DNA of 64,000 bases, taken from positions 30,353,977 to 30,417,976 of the forward strand of contig CM047809.1 in NCBI GenBank assembly GCA_026214975.1, given 5' to 3'. Under the pieces are notes generated by a model that saw only the letters and a program-made list of their open reading frames with translations, did not search any database and was not told the DNA's origin. Below are positions 54,412 through 64,000 of this stretch, piece after piece. The translations under genes were made by a program, and so were the position numbers. This stretch comes from Gentiana macrophylla. Its lineage: Eukaryota > Streptophyta > Magnoliopsida > Gentianales > Gentianaceae. Position 1 is the stretch's first letter, and every line of letters starts with the position of its first letter.

Positions 54412-56139
54412 TGATTGCGGTCTGAACAGGTTATAAATTTATTTTACTTGACCACCAAATACTAGCAATAGCACTAGGTACATCATAGCATAGCGATGGT
54501 GAATCAAGGTCGATCCTCAGGAATCAAAATGTGGACCCTAGGTTTAAATAATTAACTCACCTAATTCGTTATTGGACAACGGTCTAAGACCAACATAAAA
54601 GACAAAATAAGATAAACAAACTCAAACTAAAAGACACAAACGTAATTAACCTTCCAATTACCAGCGTTATCGTTTGGACCAAGACAACTTATATAAGATA
54701 ACCTAACTCATTAAGCTGTCAATCAAATTTGTATTCATATTTAATTGGCTACGGAGTCATCCCTTAACTTGACTTAGCACCGGTTAGGTTACTAGATCAA
54801 CTGTGATATTGTTACGTGACTTCACCTTTTGGGTTTCCATCTCATATAACTCACACGCTTATTACTCTAAGGATGCCGATATTAACCGTGTACACCTCGC
54901 TTAGGCAACATTCCTATGGTTAGGCGTACTTCTAAACGATCTCTCAAGCCCTCGTCCTATTAACAATTACTTGGTTAGTTTCTTGTTAATCTACGATTTA
55001 CGTATGACTAGGTGTCGACAATTCCCTAATACAAAACTAATCTAGATCTTCTTTGAAAGTCCCGAAAGATCGTTCATGAGCCGAACTAGGCGTCTTATAT
55101 TGGTATTTCCTAATAATACGCTAGTGAAAAGCTCGACGAGCGACGTAGCCGTAGCCATACCTCTTGAGAAAGTAAATTCAACTAGGTTAAACCCACCATA
55201 AAGGCGTGGCGAGACTTAAGCGACAGAATTGGGGCTCGGTCGACCGAGTGAAGTGGCTCGGTCGATCGAGCGACGACTCTTTCGGTCACCCGGACGAATT
55301 CAACCCTAATTACATCCTAGAAATAACTCTCTCGGTGTTTCCTTATACGAGCAGTTAAACGACAATTCATACATCACTTATATAAACTATCATAGATACA
55401 CATTAATTAAATCTAGTAGAGTCATGAATAAATCTAGATTATGGCGTAGGTCATGGGATCCTCATTGACAAGGTGTCACCACCACCTAACGTCATAGCCA
55501 AGAATCACATCATCTAGCTATGTTTAATTAATTCAAGCGATAAGAACGTAATTGGAAGAATTAATTACTTAAAAATAAAACATGAAGATTAAGGGCTTAC
55601 ATCGTTGCATTACTAACTTGTTTGAAAAACTCTCAATTTGTTGTGCTCTTTTATGAATGATTGAATCAATGTATGAATGAATAATATAATACTAATGACA
55701 ATGTGTTTATATAGAGCTCAAAACCGACTTAGAAACCGACTAAGGATCGGATTCCCTAAACCCTAACCGACTTAAGTAGTGTGCTGGACTCTGTTGGGCT
55801 TTTAAGTCCACTCGGTCGACCGAATAGCTCGGCTCGGTCGACCGAGCCTTCAACGCCTGGGCTCAAATCTTCTTCTATCTTCTGCTGGGCTCTGTCTTGT
55901 CCTGGATCTTTAATTCCTTCTCCGTAGTCCGTCCATAATGCTCACTGTATTTATCATACAAAAACATAGTTTGTAATACCAAATACTTGATAAATTACCG
56001 AAATGTATAATAATAAATCGTAACACGGGGTATATCTAAATTAGGCACTTAACAACTTATTATCACTCTCTTAAGGTTATTTTACATCAAAATCAAGGGT
56101 AAAGCTTGCAGAATAATGGGTACAAATCGACCGTCATCA
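54412..56139 (-). repeat. Element F 5' LTR
   Basis: 1728 bases. Perfect palindromes CTCGGTCGACCGAG at 55235-55248 and 55833-55846, with CTCGGTCGATCGAG at 55257 and CTCGGTCGACCGAA at 55811. The TATA box on the reverse strand is TATATAAA (55713-55706). Confidence 0.92.
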
Positions 56140-56144
56140 AAGCC

Positions 56145-57094
56145 TATCGGGTCACACACACAAGAACATCTGGATTAAAATTTGGTTATAGTTGATGACC
56201 AAATAAGGAAAGTTTATCTCATACTATAAAGGTTATAGTGGTAAATTAATATGGTAGTATTTATTTATTATGAATAAATTAAATACAAGATATTAATTAT
56301 GTTGTTTAATTAAACATGTATATTGATACATATAATTTCGAAATTATATATATGATATACATGTATTTTGCAAATTAATTAATCATAGCATTATATTAAT
56401 TAAAGAATATTCCGGAAGCCAATAATTGGCTATATGGGGCGCCACATTGAAGTGTACAAGATACACTTGGATTGTGCAATTTAATTAATAAGATTACCAT
56501 ATATTAATATTAGATATTAATGACTATATATTTGCACACATGTGTAAATTTATTTATGGTAATAAGATAAATATAGTCAATATAAGATATTGACAATATA
56601 TTGGAAATATTTAATATAATATATTGAATATTAATGAGATAATCAATCAATTATATTTTCCTTATTTTATTGGGAAAATGTTTTCTTCTCTTCCAGTATC
56701 TTGGGGCGCCACCTTCTACTATAAATAAGAGGTGGGTGTCAAGCTCTTTTGTACATCACAATTCCAAGAGCTAATAGTTCTTGTGTAAAATAGAGAGCAT
56801 CCTATAGAGAGTTGGAGAGAGGGGAAAAAGGCCGGTCTAGCAACCGGAGTTTTCCAATAGAAATCCATGATGGGATTCCGGCGGGCTGTTCGTGTGGACT
56901 AGCGGTAGAAGCCGAACACTTGGGCGGCTCTATGCAGAACTACTCTCCTTAGACGGTCAAAGCGTCGATCTTATAGATCAACCAAGGTAACCACCGTCTA
57001 CTAGCTTATTTGTTTATTGCTTAAACGAAGTTGATCCTAGTTAAAGAAAATAAATTTTTCAATTCCGCTGCGTTCCCGCGTAGATTTTCTAACA
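56145..57094 (+). repeat. Element E 3' LTR, second part
   Basis: Continues from 48485 after F ('agcctatcgggtcacacac' links both sides to 40690 in the left LTR). It ends CTAACA and is followed by AGTTC. Confidence 0.9.
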
Positions 57095-57099
57095 AGTTC

Positions 57100-57316
57100 G
57101 GCTATACCTTTTAATAACTAAAAGTAAACTCCGGTAGTATAATCTTTATTTCTGCACTAGTATAAGGTCTTTCACCCTTTGATTGACCTGAACTGAGTTA
57201 TACGTCAGCTTTGGTACTTAGACATTACTCCATGTGGATTCGACCTTGTGACCACTATACTCCCGTTGACCCGATACTCTGTCGGTAAAAGTTAGCGGTT
57301 AAGTATTTTGCTATCA
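57100..57316 (+). repeat. Element D 3' LTR, second part
   Basis: Continues from 39729. It ends TTTGCTATCA, comparable to TTTACTTATCA of the left LTR. The last 150 bases share the pattern 'ttgacccgatactctgtcgg' with 'ttgacccggtccactgccgg' on the left. It is followed by ATCCA. Confidence 0.75.
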
Positions 57317-57321
57317 ATCCA

Positions 57322-57918
57322 CATGTTTAATTAACAGTAGGTTAGATCTGGCCAATCTGCTTATTGTAATTGTAAACTGGCATGAAATATGAATAGTGAA
57401 GTGCTAAGTTTGGACATAGTCTTGGTGGACCCTAGGAACGTGATGATCAATGTCGACAGCTGTCTAGGCGTGTTAGCGGTATGAGTTAGCGCTCGATATC
57501 GGCAATTCTAGATCTTTATGCATATGGGCTATTACGGACCAATTAAGGAGGGTAGCTTGCGTATAGATTGTCTACTACCATTGTCGGAGTAGATAGGAGT
57601 CGGAGTAGCACCCGTAGCTGATAATGATGAGTAAAACGAAAGCTCACGATTAATTTAAGGAAATTATGTGGGGAAGTAACGATTAACTAATCCAAGTTAG
57701 TAGATCGGTGAGAAGAGGGGGAGGAATACCAAGTTTGTTTTCTTTACGTTTATTGTTGGTCAATGACCGCCTCTATGTTGCTTCTTAATTAGGTTAGAAT
57801 AGTTTATACTTATAGTTGCATTGTCTCTGTGGGATCGACCTTGACTCGCATTTACTATACAACGATGTACCTAGTATTCTTGCTAGTAATATCGACGTTA
57901 GTGACTTACATGCCATCA
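57322..57918 (+). repeat. Element G 5' LTR, segment 3 of 3
   Basis: Resumes after D and ends ATGCCATCA, eight bases before a perfect primer site. It contains 'gtgggatcgaccttgactcgc', a phrase typical near the end of these LTRs. Confidence 0.78.
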
Positions 57919-57925
57919 AGATTTT

Positions 57926-57943
57926 TGGCGCCGTTGCCGGGGA
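57926..57943 (+). other. Element G primer-binding site (tRNA-Asp)
   Basis: TGGCGCCGTTGCCGGGGA, exact. The leader to 58325 has no gene. It repeats the LTR motif at 58081-58115 ('cggtttacc' and 'gggttaccgagg'). Confidence 0.92.
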
Positions 57944-58325
57944 CAATGGCCAATTATAAATATAAACGTTTTAATTCTGATTAAGAATTTTTTTTATTTT
58001 ATTTTATTTTATTTTGAGTCTTGAGACATTCTGGATCAAACCTGCTCTTGTTAAACTGCCAGAAGGAGAAATTTTAGGGCCGGTTTACCGTTGTTAACCC
58101 CCGGGTTACCGAGGCCTGAAAATTTGAATTCTGATAGCCCATGTTATTCTGTGTTATTCCCTGTTGATTTTAGTTAGTAGGTCCGCAACAGTTGGGATCA
58201 TACCCAACTGAAGCGGAAGTTGCTAACCTTTTTTTTTGTTTTATTTTGTCTTTTCACAGGAAGATCAGAACACTTCAGAGATTCGATCAAACCAGAGTTG
58301 AAAAAGAGCAAACAAGTCAAGCAAT

Positions 58326-59015
58326 ATGACTAGAACGATATTAAACATCACACCGATTTCCATGTACCCTGGATCTGAAGCAAGAGAGCATTATGAAGCC
58401 ATTAAGAAGTGGTTGGAAAAAGAGAAAAAAACAATCAAGCAAGAGCCTGAAGAGAACTTAGAGAAGTATAGCACGTATCGTCCAGGTGAGTTTCCTTGTG
58501 AGTTAGTTGAAATATCATCTTCGGATTATGATTCTGATGATCCTGAATAGGATCCTGACACGATGTTTTCTGAGCCTGAGGATTACCCAGACTCAGACAC
58601 CATGGTAAAGTTAGGAGACCCTGGCACGTTACGACTCCCGATTTCTGTTAATGGTATATCAGTAGGATTAGGTCTCTGCGACTCTGGCTCGAGTTGCAAC
58701 ATTCTACCTTTTTCCCCCTGCCAAAAGATTAAGCTTCCGGTCGTTATGAATCAAACTCAAACCATGACTTTCGTTGATAGAACTAGAGATATGTCTAAAG
58801 GTCTGCTTAGGAAGTGCATGATTAAGGCAGGAGGGTTCAGTTATCCATTTGATTTCACGGTTATAGATGTACCAGAGGACCCGAGTGCCCCAGTTCTGTT
58901 AGGAAGACCTTTCTTAGCGACAAGCAGGGCAGTCATGGATTTTGATAAGGGGGAGATTACTTTGAGGTTGAATAATGATGTTGTATCTTTCAAGATCTTA
59001 GAACCCAGAGAATAG
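58326..59015 (+). CDS. pol: Element G protease frame with one in-frame TAG
   Basis: A single frame of 229 codons from the ATG at 58326, interrupted only by TAG at 58548-58550. The first part (MTRTILNITPISMYPGSE, then charged EKEKKTIKQEPEEN) is an acidic, lysine-rich spacer. The second (from 58551) is a complete retropepsin: KLGDPGTLRLPISVNG, LGLCDSGSSCNILPFS (D-S-G active site), MTFVDRTRDMSKGLL, FDFTVIDVPEDPSAPVLLGRPFLATSRAVMDF and EITLRLNN. No gag precedes it and no RT follows before 59316. The protease itself is undamaged, unlike those of A and C. Confidence 0.82.
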
Positions 59016-59061
59016 AACGGAAAGTTGTAAGGCAGCGTATGCTTCGTGAAATGTGGAAATT

Positions 59062-59315
59062 ATGGAGAAGGAGGGGCATAAGCATAGAGAGGTTGTAGTA
59101 GAAACCGTTGAGCAGGAATTCATAAGGTTAATGCTGAGAGAGAGAGAAGAGAAGGACCACAACAAGATGCTCACGAAAGCTAGTCCTTCCGTATAGCATA
59201 GTGAACACTTTGAGCTTAAAGAAGGAAATGTGGAGTCCTTGGGTCTAAATTCTAAAACACGACGCAGAGGCAGGCCTAGTACGCAAGCAAAGAGAGAGAG
59301 GCGTGCTAGGAAAAG
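59062..59315 (+). pseudogene. Element G basic tail frame with AT-hook-like motif
   Basis: In another frame, from an ATG at 59062, a charged protein reads MEKEGHKHREVVVETVEQEF and then LREREEKDHNKML. It has one TAG at 59194 and continues to a strongly basic end with TRRRGRPSTQ (59257-59286) and KRERRARKS. RGRP is the core of an AT-hook, which binds AT-rich DNA in the minor groove. The frame runs ten codons into the K LTR before its stop, so its natural end is lost. No relative is recognised. It may be the tail of the protease frame after a +1 shift. Confidence 0.45.
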
Positions 59316-60375
59316 TGATGGGGGTCAAGTTAAATTTATAACTTGATCTACACAACCAACTAGCAAGAGTACTAGGTACAATTGAAGTATAGATAGATAG
59401 AATCATGGTCGATCCCTCAGAGACTCGAATTAAACAAGTATAACGTATTAAACTAAAGTAAATTAAGGGCGGTGTACGACCAACTATAATCGAAGAATGA
59501 AAAGATAGAAAACATCCCGGGTAGGGTGGCCATCTTATATAATAATACATGCTTTCAAAACTGGGGATTCCGGTATAAACCGTACACCTTATCTAGGCAA
59601 CCATCCCGGGTAGGGTGGCCCACCTCCTAGACAATCGATTATTCTATGTCCTAATCAACATTCTACTTTTAGGCTTTATGTTAATTTATGATGACGACAT
59701 AAGAAGTTGATCAGGTTTATTACTCGTTTTTATGACAATGAGATAACCAGACGTAGCCGAAGTCGTTCACAGAAAATTCCCAGAATCTAAGTGGCTAGCT
59801 CGGCCCGTAAAGACAGTGGGCAAACTAGACCGGCGATTCCATAATTTTCTCGTAAAACGTCTTCGTACGGCTTAGATCTACATTAATAAGGGTTTGTTAA
59901 TTACTACATCGCGAAATCAATACATAAACAACTACTCCATGACAAGATAAAATAGATCTACAAATAAAGATAGCATTTATAAGTAGGCATTACCCTCGAC
60001 AACAAGCGTGACTCCCACTCCTCGATGCGATCCCTAACCGGAGAATCTATCGACTCCGTAATGAAAGAACATAAAGAAAACAAAGAAAAACTATATAGAT
60101 AATACAAGCGTATTGTATTTTGCTCTGTATTTTCGGTGTGTGAAATAATGTATGAATGGCGGCCTTATATAGGTGTTTCTGGCCGACTTAAAACCTTTTA
60201 AAAACCCTAGGAAGTATTGTTTCGAAACCCTAAAGTGGTAGAGTACATTGACGATTTTGCCCCAGCGAACTGGGCAGTTTGACCCGGCGAAATGGGTACT
60301 TCGCTCGAGCGAACTGGGCTTCTGGCCCGGTTTCGTTCGCACTTCATTTTACTCCGTTCCACGTATAACATGCAG
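59316..60375 (-). mobile_element. Element K: reverse-strand Athila-like LTR fragment
   Basis: It starts on the plus strand TGATGGGGGTCAAG and resembles the F LTR start in layout ('tagcaagagtactaggtac', 'atggtcgatccctcag'). The TATA box on the reverse strand lies at 60171-60164. A perfect palindrome TTCGCTCGAGCGAA is at 60300-60313, with 'gcgaactgggc' repeats around it. Neither primer site nor purine tract borders it, and the far end is not clear. It is therefore a solo or truncated LTR. A phrase 'catcccgggtagggtggcc' occurs twice (59512 and 59601). Confidence 0.6.
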
Positions 60376-60796
60376 TGTTGACTGCTTTTGCCCAGTAACC
60401 CTTTGACATATTTGCTTATGCTATCATTGATCTTGTTGCTTCTTTCAGCGTTCTATTTCTTCTTTCAGCTACCTTGTTGTGTTGTGGTGTTCTGGCAGCA
60501 GCCGAACGATGTTGTACACCATTTTCTTCACAATAGCTTCTTATCACTTGATTTAGGAATTATGTTCCTCTATCAGATCTGCTTTTGATTATTGTGAGAC
60601 TCTTATCATATCAACCATTGCTTTAATCATTGTTTAGAGTACTACTGCTATCAAATCTATAAGGGTGAATGAATGAAATGAAGGGTGAATGAATGAAATG
60701 AAGGGAAAATGGTGTATGTCACTGATGTATAGACAATGTTATCATTCAAAAATATAACTTCCAAATTTTCCGTGCATTGCACGAGCTAATGGCTAG
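60376..60796 (+). mobile_element. Possible Helitron 3' part
   Basis: It ends with a hairpin CGTGC-att-GCACG (60771-60783), nine bases, then CTAG (60793-60796) followed by T. This is the terminal layout of Helitrons (hairpin, then CTRR, inserted before T). The 5' end (TC after A) was not located, so the left limit is only the K boundary. A 20-bp unit is tandemly duplicated at 60661-60705. No helicase is seen. Confidence 0.45.
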
Positions 60797-61436
60797 TAAA
60801 ATATATTCAGTAGAGTGAGTTCATTCACTTAAAAATATCATTTTTATCTTAAATATAGTCATAAAATCCTTACATCTTTCTAAATGTATCTTAAATGACA
60901 ACAAACTATAAATAAATACACAACTTAAATTTTGAGACGGATGGATTATTTTTTCTTAGTCGATATTGAATTTTTCTAAGTTAGTAACATAAGTTCTTAA
61001 AAGAAAAAATCGATTCTCTCTCTCCACTGTCTCTCACTAAAAACTCTCCATCTGAATGTCTTATCCGTGTTGCTACTCTGCCCCTCCGGCCACTCGCCGG
61101 AGGTGGCTTTCTGTTTTCTATTTTTTCCCTTCTTCTTTCCGTGTCCATTTATTTTCTTCGTCTCCATGTCCTTGCCGCCGACCTACATGGCTTTGATTGT
61201 GCTGTCTTGCTTTCTCTTCCTTCAGATTTGTTTCCTCTCTCATCTAATTATATGCTTGTGGTGAAGGAAGTTTTGTGAGGTGGCTTCTCTGTTGGGTTAT
61301 CTCTTGGAGATTTCGGTAGTTCTATCTTTTCACCGGAGGTTTTGGGTTGGATCTGGTTTGTGGCTTACATCGTGGGTGTTGGATCGTTTGCTTGATGTTT
61401 GGTTCAGGGGGAATTGGCCTTCGTCTAGGTTGATCT
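60797..61436. other. Unassigned AT-rich then pyrimidine-rich sequence
   Basis: 60797-61000 is AT-rich. A stretch 'ttttgagacggatggatta' near 60933 resembles the end of common plant Tc1/Mariner-type MITEs, but no partner end was found. 61010-61436 is CT-rich with 'ctctctctccactgtctctcac' and 'ccggccactcgccgg', like the leader of a plant LINE or gene. The frames 61067-61264 and 61280-61474 have no known domain. No gene is called. Confidence 0.35.
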
Positions 61437-63830
61437 TGTTGAAGTTTGTAAAAATACAAACAAAACGTAAATAAAATAAGGAATTATTATTATTGAAGTA
61501 AAATCAACAAGTTAAGTTAAAATGATGATGTTCATGGGGTAGTTAAAGCTTCATACACCTCGTGGAACAGTTGTGAGTAAGTTACAAATGGTTACAACAG
61601 AAACTAACTAATTCTAACTGAATAACCGTTTTCTGCCCATTAGTTTATAGACCAACTCAGCAGGGTGTTGAGTCTTCAGTTGTCCAGCTGACTTTGCACT
61701 CAGCAGACTTCCTTCAGCTCATATACTGTGACATTCCTCAAGCTGAGAATGGTACATGATTAGATTGCACTCAGCAGACTTTCTTCAGCGACTGGAACTT
61801 TGAAGTATCCTTGAAAAGCCTAACTTGTCCAATAAGTAAATGAAAATGGGTTCATCTAAAGACTTGGTGAGGATGTCAGCAACTTGTTTTTTTTGTGTTG
61901 GCTGGAAGAAGTTCGACAAGTCCAGATTTGACTTTGTCTCTTACAACATGACAGTCAATCTCAATATGATTTGTTCTTTCATGAAAAATAGGATTATGAG
62001 CAATGTTCATTGCACTTTCATTGTCACAGAATAATACAACATACAGCTGAACAAAGACCTTCAAATATTGTAGAATGTAAATCAATTAGTGAAGTTCACA
62101 GGCTGCAGTTGCCATAGCCTTGTACTCAGCCTCTATTGAGATCCATGCTATAGTTGTTTTTTTGTTTGACTTCCAAAAAATGGGAGCATCTCCTAGAAAC
62201 ATCATGTAGCCTGATACTGATTTTCTTGTTTCAGCGCAACCATCCCAATCACTGTCTGTAAAACCTTTCAGGACAAGGTTGTTCTCTGCTGCAAACAAGA
62301 TTCATTGGCCTGGATTGGCTTTCAAATAGCTCAGCAATCTATGTGCTGCCTTTATGTGGTTTTCCGTGAAAGTGTCTAAACCGACTCGATCGAAGCGCAA
62401 ATGCTATATACAGTGCGGTAAAATTAAGGTAGATTAGTTTACCCACTAGTGATATGTATGAAGTGTTATATTCCAAAAGTGTTGAATCACCATGCTATAA
62501 AGTCTGCTTGGACACCAAGGTGTCTTAGCAGGTTTAGCCCCAAAAAATTCATATTCTTCTAAGAGTTGAGTGTGTACTTCCTTTGAGAAATGGATATTCC
62601 TGCAAGTGTTCTAGCAGGCACAATACTTAGGAAATATCTCAATTTTCCAAAGTCCTTAATAATGAACTGCTGATGTAGGGCATCATTGACTTGCTGAATC
62701 AATTGCTCGTTAGGGCTTGCTGCTATTATGTCATCTACATATACCAGCAAGGCAATAAAAGATTGTCATGGCCCTTAATAAACTATGGTCGTGTTTTGAC
62801 TGAGCAAATCCTTGGGCTTCAAAGATTCAGTCAACTTGCAATTCCATTGTCTGATGGATAGCTTTATGCCATACAAAGATTTTGTTAGTCTGCAAACTTA
62901 ATTTGGTTTCGTTGCTGCAAAACCTGGGTAGCTGTATATACACTTCTTCATGCAGAATCTCCATGTAATAAGGCAGTGTTGACATCCATCTAAAGGAGAT
63001 GTCAATTCTTAGCTGCTTGCGCAAATAAAGCCATAATAGTAGTGATCTTGACAACATGGTAAAAGGTTTCTTGATAATCAATCCCATATGTTTGAGTATA
63101 TCCTTTTGTCACTAATCTAGCTTTGTATCATTCCACTGAACCATCAGGATTGTACTTGATTTTATACACCCATTTGCACCCAATAGGCTTCTGTTCTGGA
63201 GGCAAATCAACTACTTCTCAGTTATGAGTGTTTTGTAGAGCTTCAATTTCTTTTTGCATTGCTTCTTTCCATTCATCATGCTTGATAGTTTGATTGTAGG
63301 TCTTAGGTTCTTTAATAGCATCAATAACATTAATGAATGTGTCATATTCTGCTGATAGTTTTTCCAGATTCATTACATCACTCAACTGATGTGGTGTCTG
63401 TTGAACTGTATGAGCACCACCTAGATAAATGACTGGTGATTTTCTTGTCCTTGTGGATCTTCTCAATTGGGCAGGTACATGTGCTTGGCTGACAGGAACA
63501 TGTCCTTCATTGGAAGCCTCAGCTGCAGCTGACCATGTGTCTGATTGGTCTATTGACTCATTCAGCAGATCATCGAATTTATCCATGACTGGTAGTGGTA
63601 TTGGCTTGTCAGTAAGATATCTAGCTTTACCTAGAATCTGTTGAAATAGAGGAAAATAGATCTCGTAGAATTAAGTATTTCTAGCAATAAAGATATCCCT
63701 GTTGGTGATGTCCAAAAGAATAGCACCCTTGGAGGTGTTTGAATTTCCAAGATAGACTCAAGTCCTACACTTGGAATCAAATGTAATTTCGTCCTGTAAT
63801 GCTGAAGTGTGCAAGAAAAAACTAAGCAAC
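61437..63830 (-). mobile_element. Element I: reverse-strand Ty1/copia element, cut by J
   Basis: The 3' LTR is at the left (61437 to about 61765). On the plus strand it starts TGTTGAAGTTTG and is related to the H LTR. The coding region runs leftwards from 63830 with the integrase end, linker, RT and RNase H. The 5' half lies beyond J, which inserted at 63831. The bases before J are GCAAC. Confidence 0.85.
61780..63830 (-). pseudogene. pol: Element I copia integrase end, RT and RNase H
   Basis: From right to left: YLGNSNTSKGAILLDITNRD (63760-63690), the end of integrase; then 63586-63218 with RRSTRTRKSP, EPKTYNQTIKHDEWKEAMQKEIEALQ, the linker and RT start. CKWVYKIKYNPDGSVE-like and YTQTYGIDYQETF blocks (63190-63065) follow. 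The catalytic MLVYVDDIIAA is at 62750-62715, with KDFGKLRYFLSI. RNase H has GFTDSDWDGCAETRKSVSGYMMFLG (62262-62190), [54 protein letters not shown] and ADILTKSLD near 61870. The motifs are intact, but stops and shifts separate them. Confidence 0.88.
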
Positions 63831-64000
63831 TGTTAAGGGTGAATTTATACGATTTATAACGCTATATTCTATGAGATTTTCCCCCGTATTTGTACTAAAT
63901 TGCATAAGAAACGAGCGTTTAACGGAAATATTGAGTAAATGAGGTTTTAAATGAGTTATTCGCAAAATTGGTTGATTTTGGTGCTTTCAATATGATTTTA
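63831..64000 (+). mobile_element. Element J: start of an Athila-like LTR
   Basis: TGTTAAGGGTGAATTTATACG begins a sequence that follows the starts of the A and C LTRs in order ('ttatacgattt', 'attttcccccgtatttg', 'aaattgcataagaa', 'gagttattcgcaaaattg'). It replaces the coding sequence of I at this point. The rest is off-window. Confidence 0.8.

Larger units (their letters stand above)
48486..56139 (-). mobile_element. Element F: non-autonomous Athila-like element, reverse strand
   Basis: Read on the reverse strand: 5' LTR 56139-54412, tRNA-Asp primer site 54405-54388, a protease frame, a spacer, a second gene with its own promoter-like sequence, a non-coding 3' region, hairpin and purine tract, then the 3' LTR 50218-48486. 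The target duplication AAGCC is intact (48481-48485 and 56140-56144). LTR lengths are 1733 and 1728. No gag, RT, RNase H or integrase is present. It is the last insertion in the chain G, D, E, F. Confidence 0.92.
39730..57094 (+). mobile_element. Element E: degenerate long-LTR Ty1/copia element, split by F
   Basis: LTRs at 39730-41640 and 47517-48485 joined to 56145-57094 (1911 and 1919 bases) begin TGTTGGAAT and end CTAACA. The target duplication AGTTC is intact at 39725-39729 and 57095-57099. A tRNA-Met primer site follows the left LTR, and 'aggccaagtgggagat' serves as polypurine tract. Coding remains are heavily decayed although the LTRs are alike, which suggests spread with help from another copy. 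It lies in the 3' LTR of D. Confidence 0.92.
30197..57316 (+). mobile_element. Element D: non-autonomous Athila-like element, split by E
   Basis: Without E (39730-57094 plus the 5-bp AGTTC duplication) it is about 9.75 kb. The left LTR is 30197-31611 and the right LTR is 38164-39729 joined to 57100-57316. The target duplication is ATCGA (30192-30196) against ATCCA (57317-57321), one mismatch. The interior has a primer site at 31615, two diverged copies of the 3' non-coding region, a second primer-like site at 33887 and only a gag-tail-like frame. No protease, RT or integrase is found, so it would depend on other elements. The LTRs differ strongly in sequence and length (about 1415 against 1783 bases). 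Confidence 0.8.

Noticed and set aside
60933..60960. Stowaway-type MITE
   Set aside because: Only one possible end ('gagacggatgga') is seen, with no inverted partner and no TA duplication.
61067..61474. A host gene fragment with signal-peptide-like start
   Set aside because: Two short frames without a domain, codon pattern or splice signals, in CT-rich leader-like DNA next to a copia LTR.

Overview
The window is flowering-plant repeat DNA, most likely pericentromeric or otherwise heterochromatic. It is a stack of nested retrotransposons with no recognisable host gene, rRNA or tRNA gene. Two kinds of evidence point to a plant. Most elements are Ty3/gypsy of the Athila type, with a primer-binding site TGGCGCCGTTGCCGGGGA complementary to the 3' end of plant tRNA-Asp. 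The rest are Ty1/copia elements primed by initiator tRNA-Met, an L1-type LINE, small inverted-repeat DNA elements and a Helitron end.

Layout, with letters used throughout. B (1-577, 12541-14467) is the 3' end of an Athila-like element whose 5' part lies off the left edge. A (583-12535, target duplication AAGCT) is a full-length Athila inserted in B. A reverse-strand LINE (14468-15786) is the oldest layer seen and hosts B and H. H (15787-17866) is the 5' part of a copia element, cut by G. G is an Athila-like element whose 5' LTR is split into 17867-18196, 29693-30196 and 57322-57918. C (18197-29687, TAAAC) is a full-length Athila inside that LTR. D (30197-57316) is a second insertion in the same LTR. 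E (39730-57094, AGTTC) is a long-LTR copia inside the 3' LTR of D. F (48486-56139, AAGCC) is a reverse-strand Athila-like element inside the 3' LTR of E. Past the G LTR come a short protease-bearing reading frame, a reverse-strand LTR fragment (K), a Helitron 3' end, a reverse-strand copia (I) and the first 170 bases of another Athila LTR (J) inserted in I.

A and C carry gag, protease, reverse transcriptase, RNase H and integrase in gypsy order, broken by many small frame errors. D, F and G look non-autonomous. D keeps only a gag-tail-like frame, G only a protease, and F a protease plus a frame resembling the plant 'putative transposon protein' domain. They would have to borrow the rest from elements such as A and C.

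The most interesting signals are non-coding. (1) A stem-loop with a GGA/AGGA loop sits just upstream of the terminal polypurine tract in A, B, C and F, with compensatory base changes in the stem. A second hairpin with the same loop sits upstream of an internal purine tract in A, C, D and F. (2) D contains a purine tract joined directly to a second primer-binding site, as if the LTR between two tandem copies had been lost. (3) Several LTR families carry their own short palindrome, often repeated, close to the TATA box. (4) A 414-bp inverted-repeat element in E holds ten GTGTC boxes spaced 10-11 bp apart. (5) Differences between LTR pairs cluster at CAG/CTG sites, so some frameshifts may come from sequencing rather than decay.
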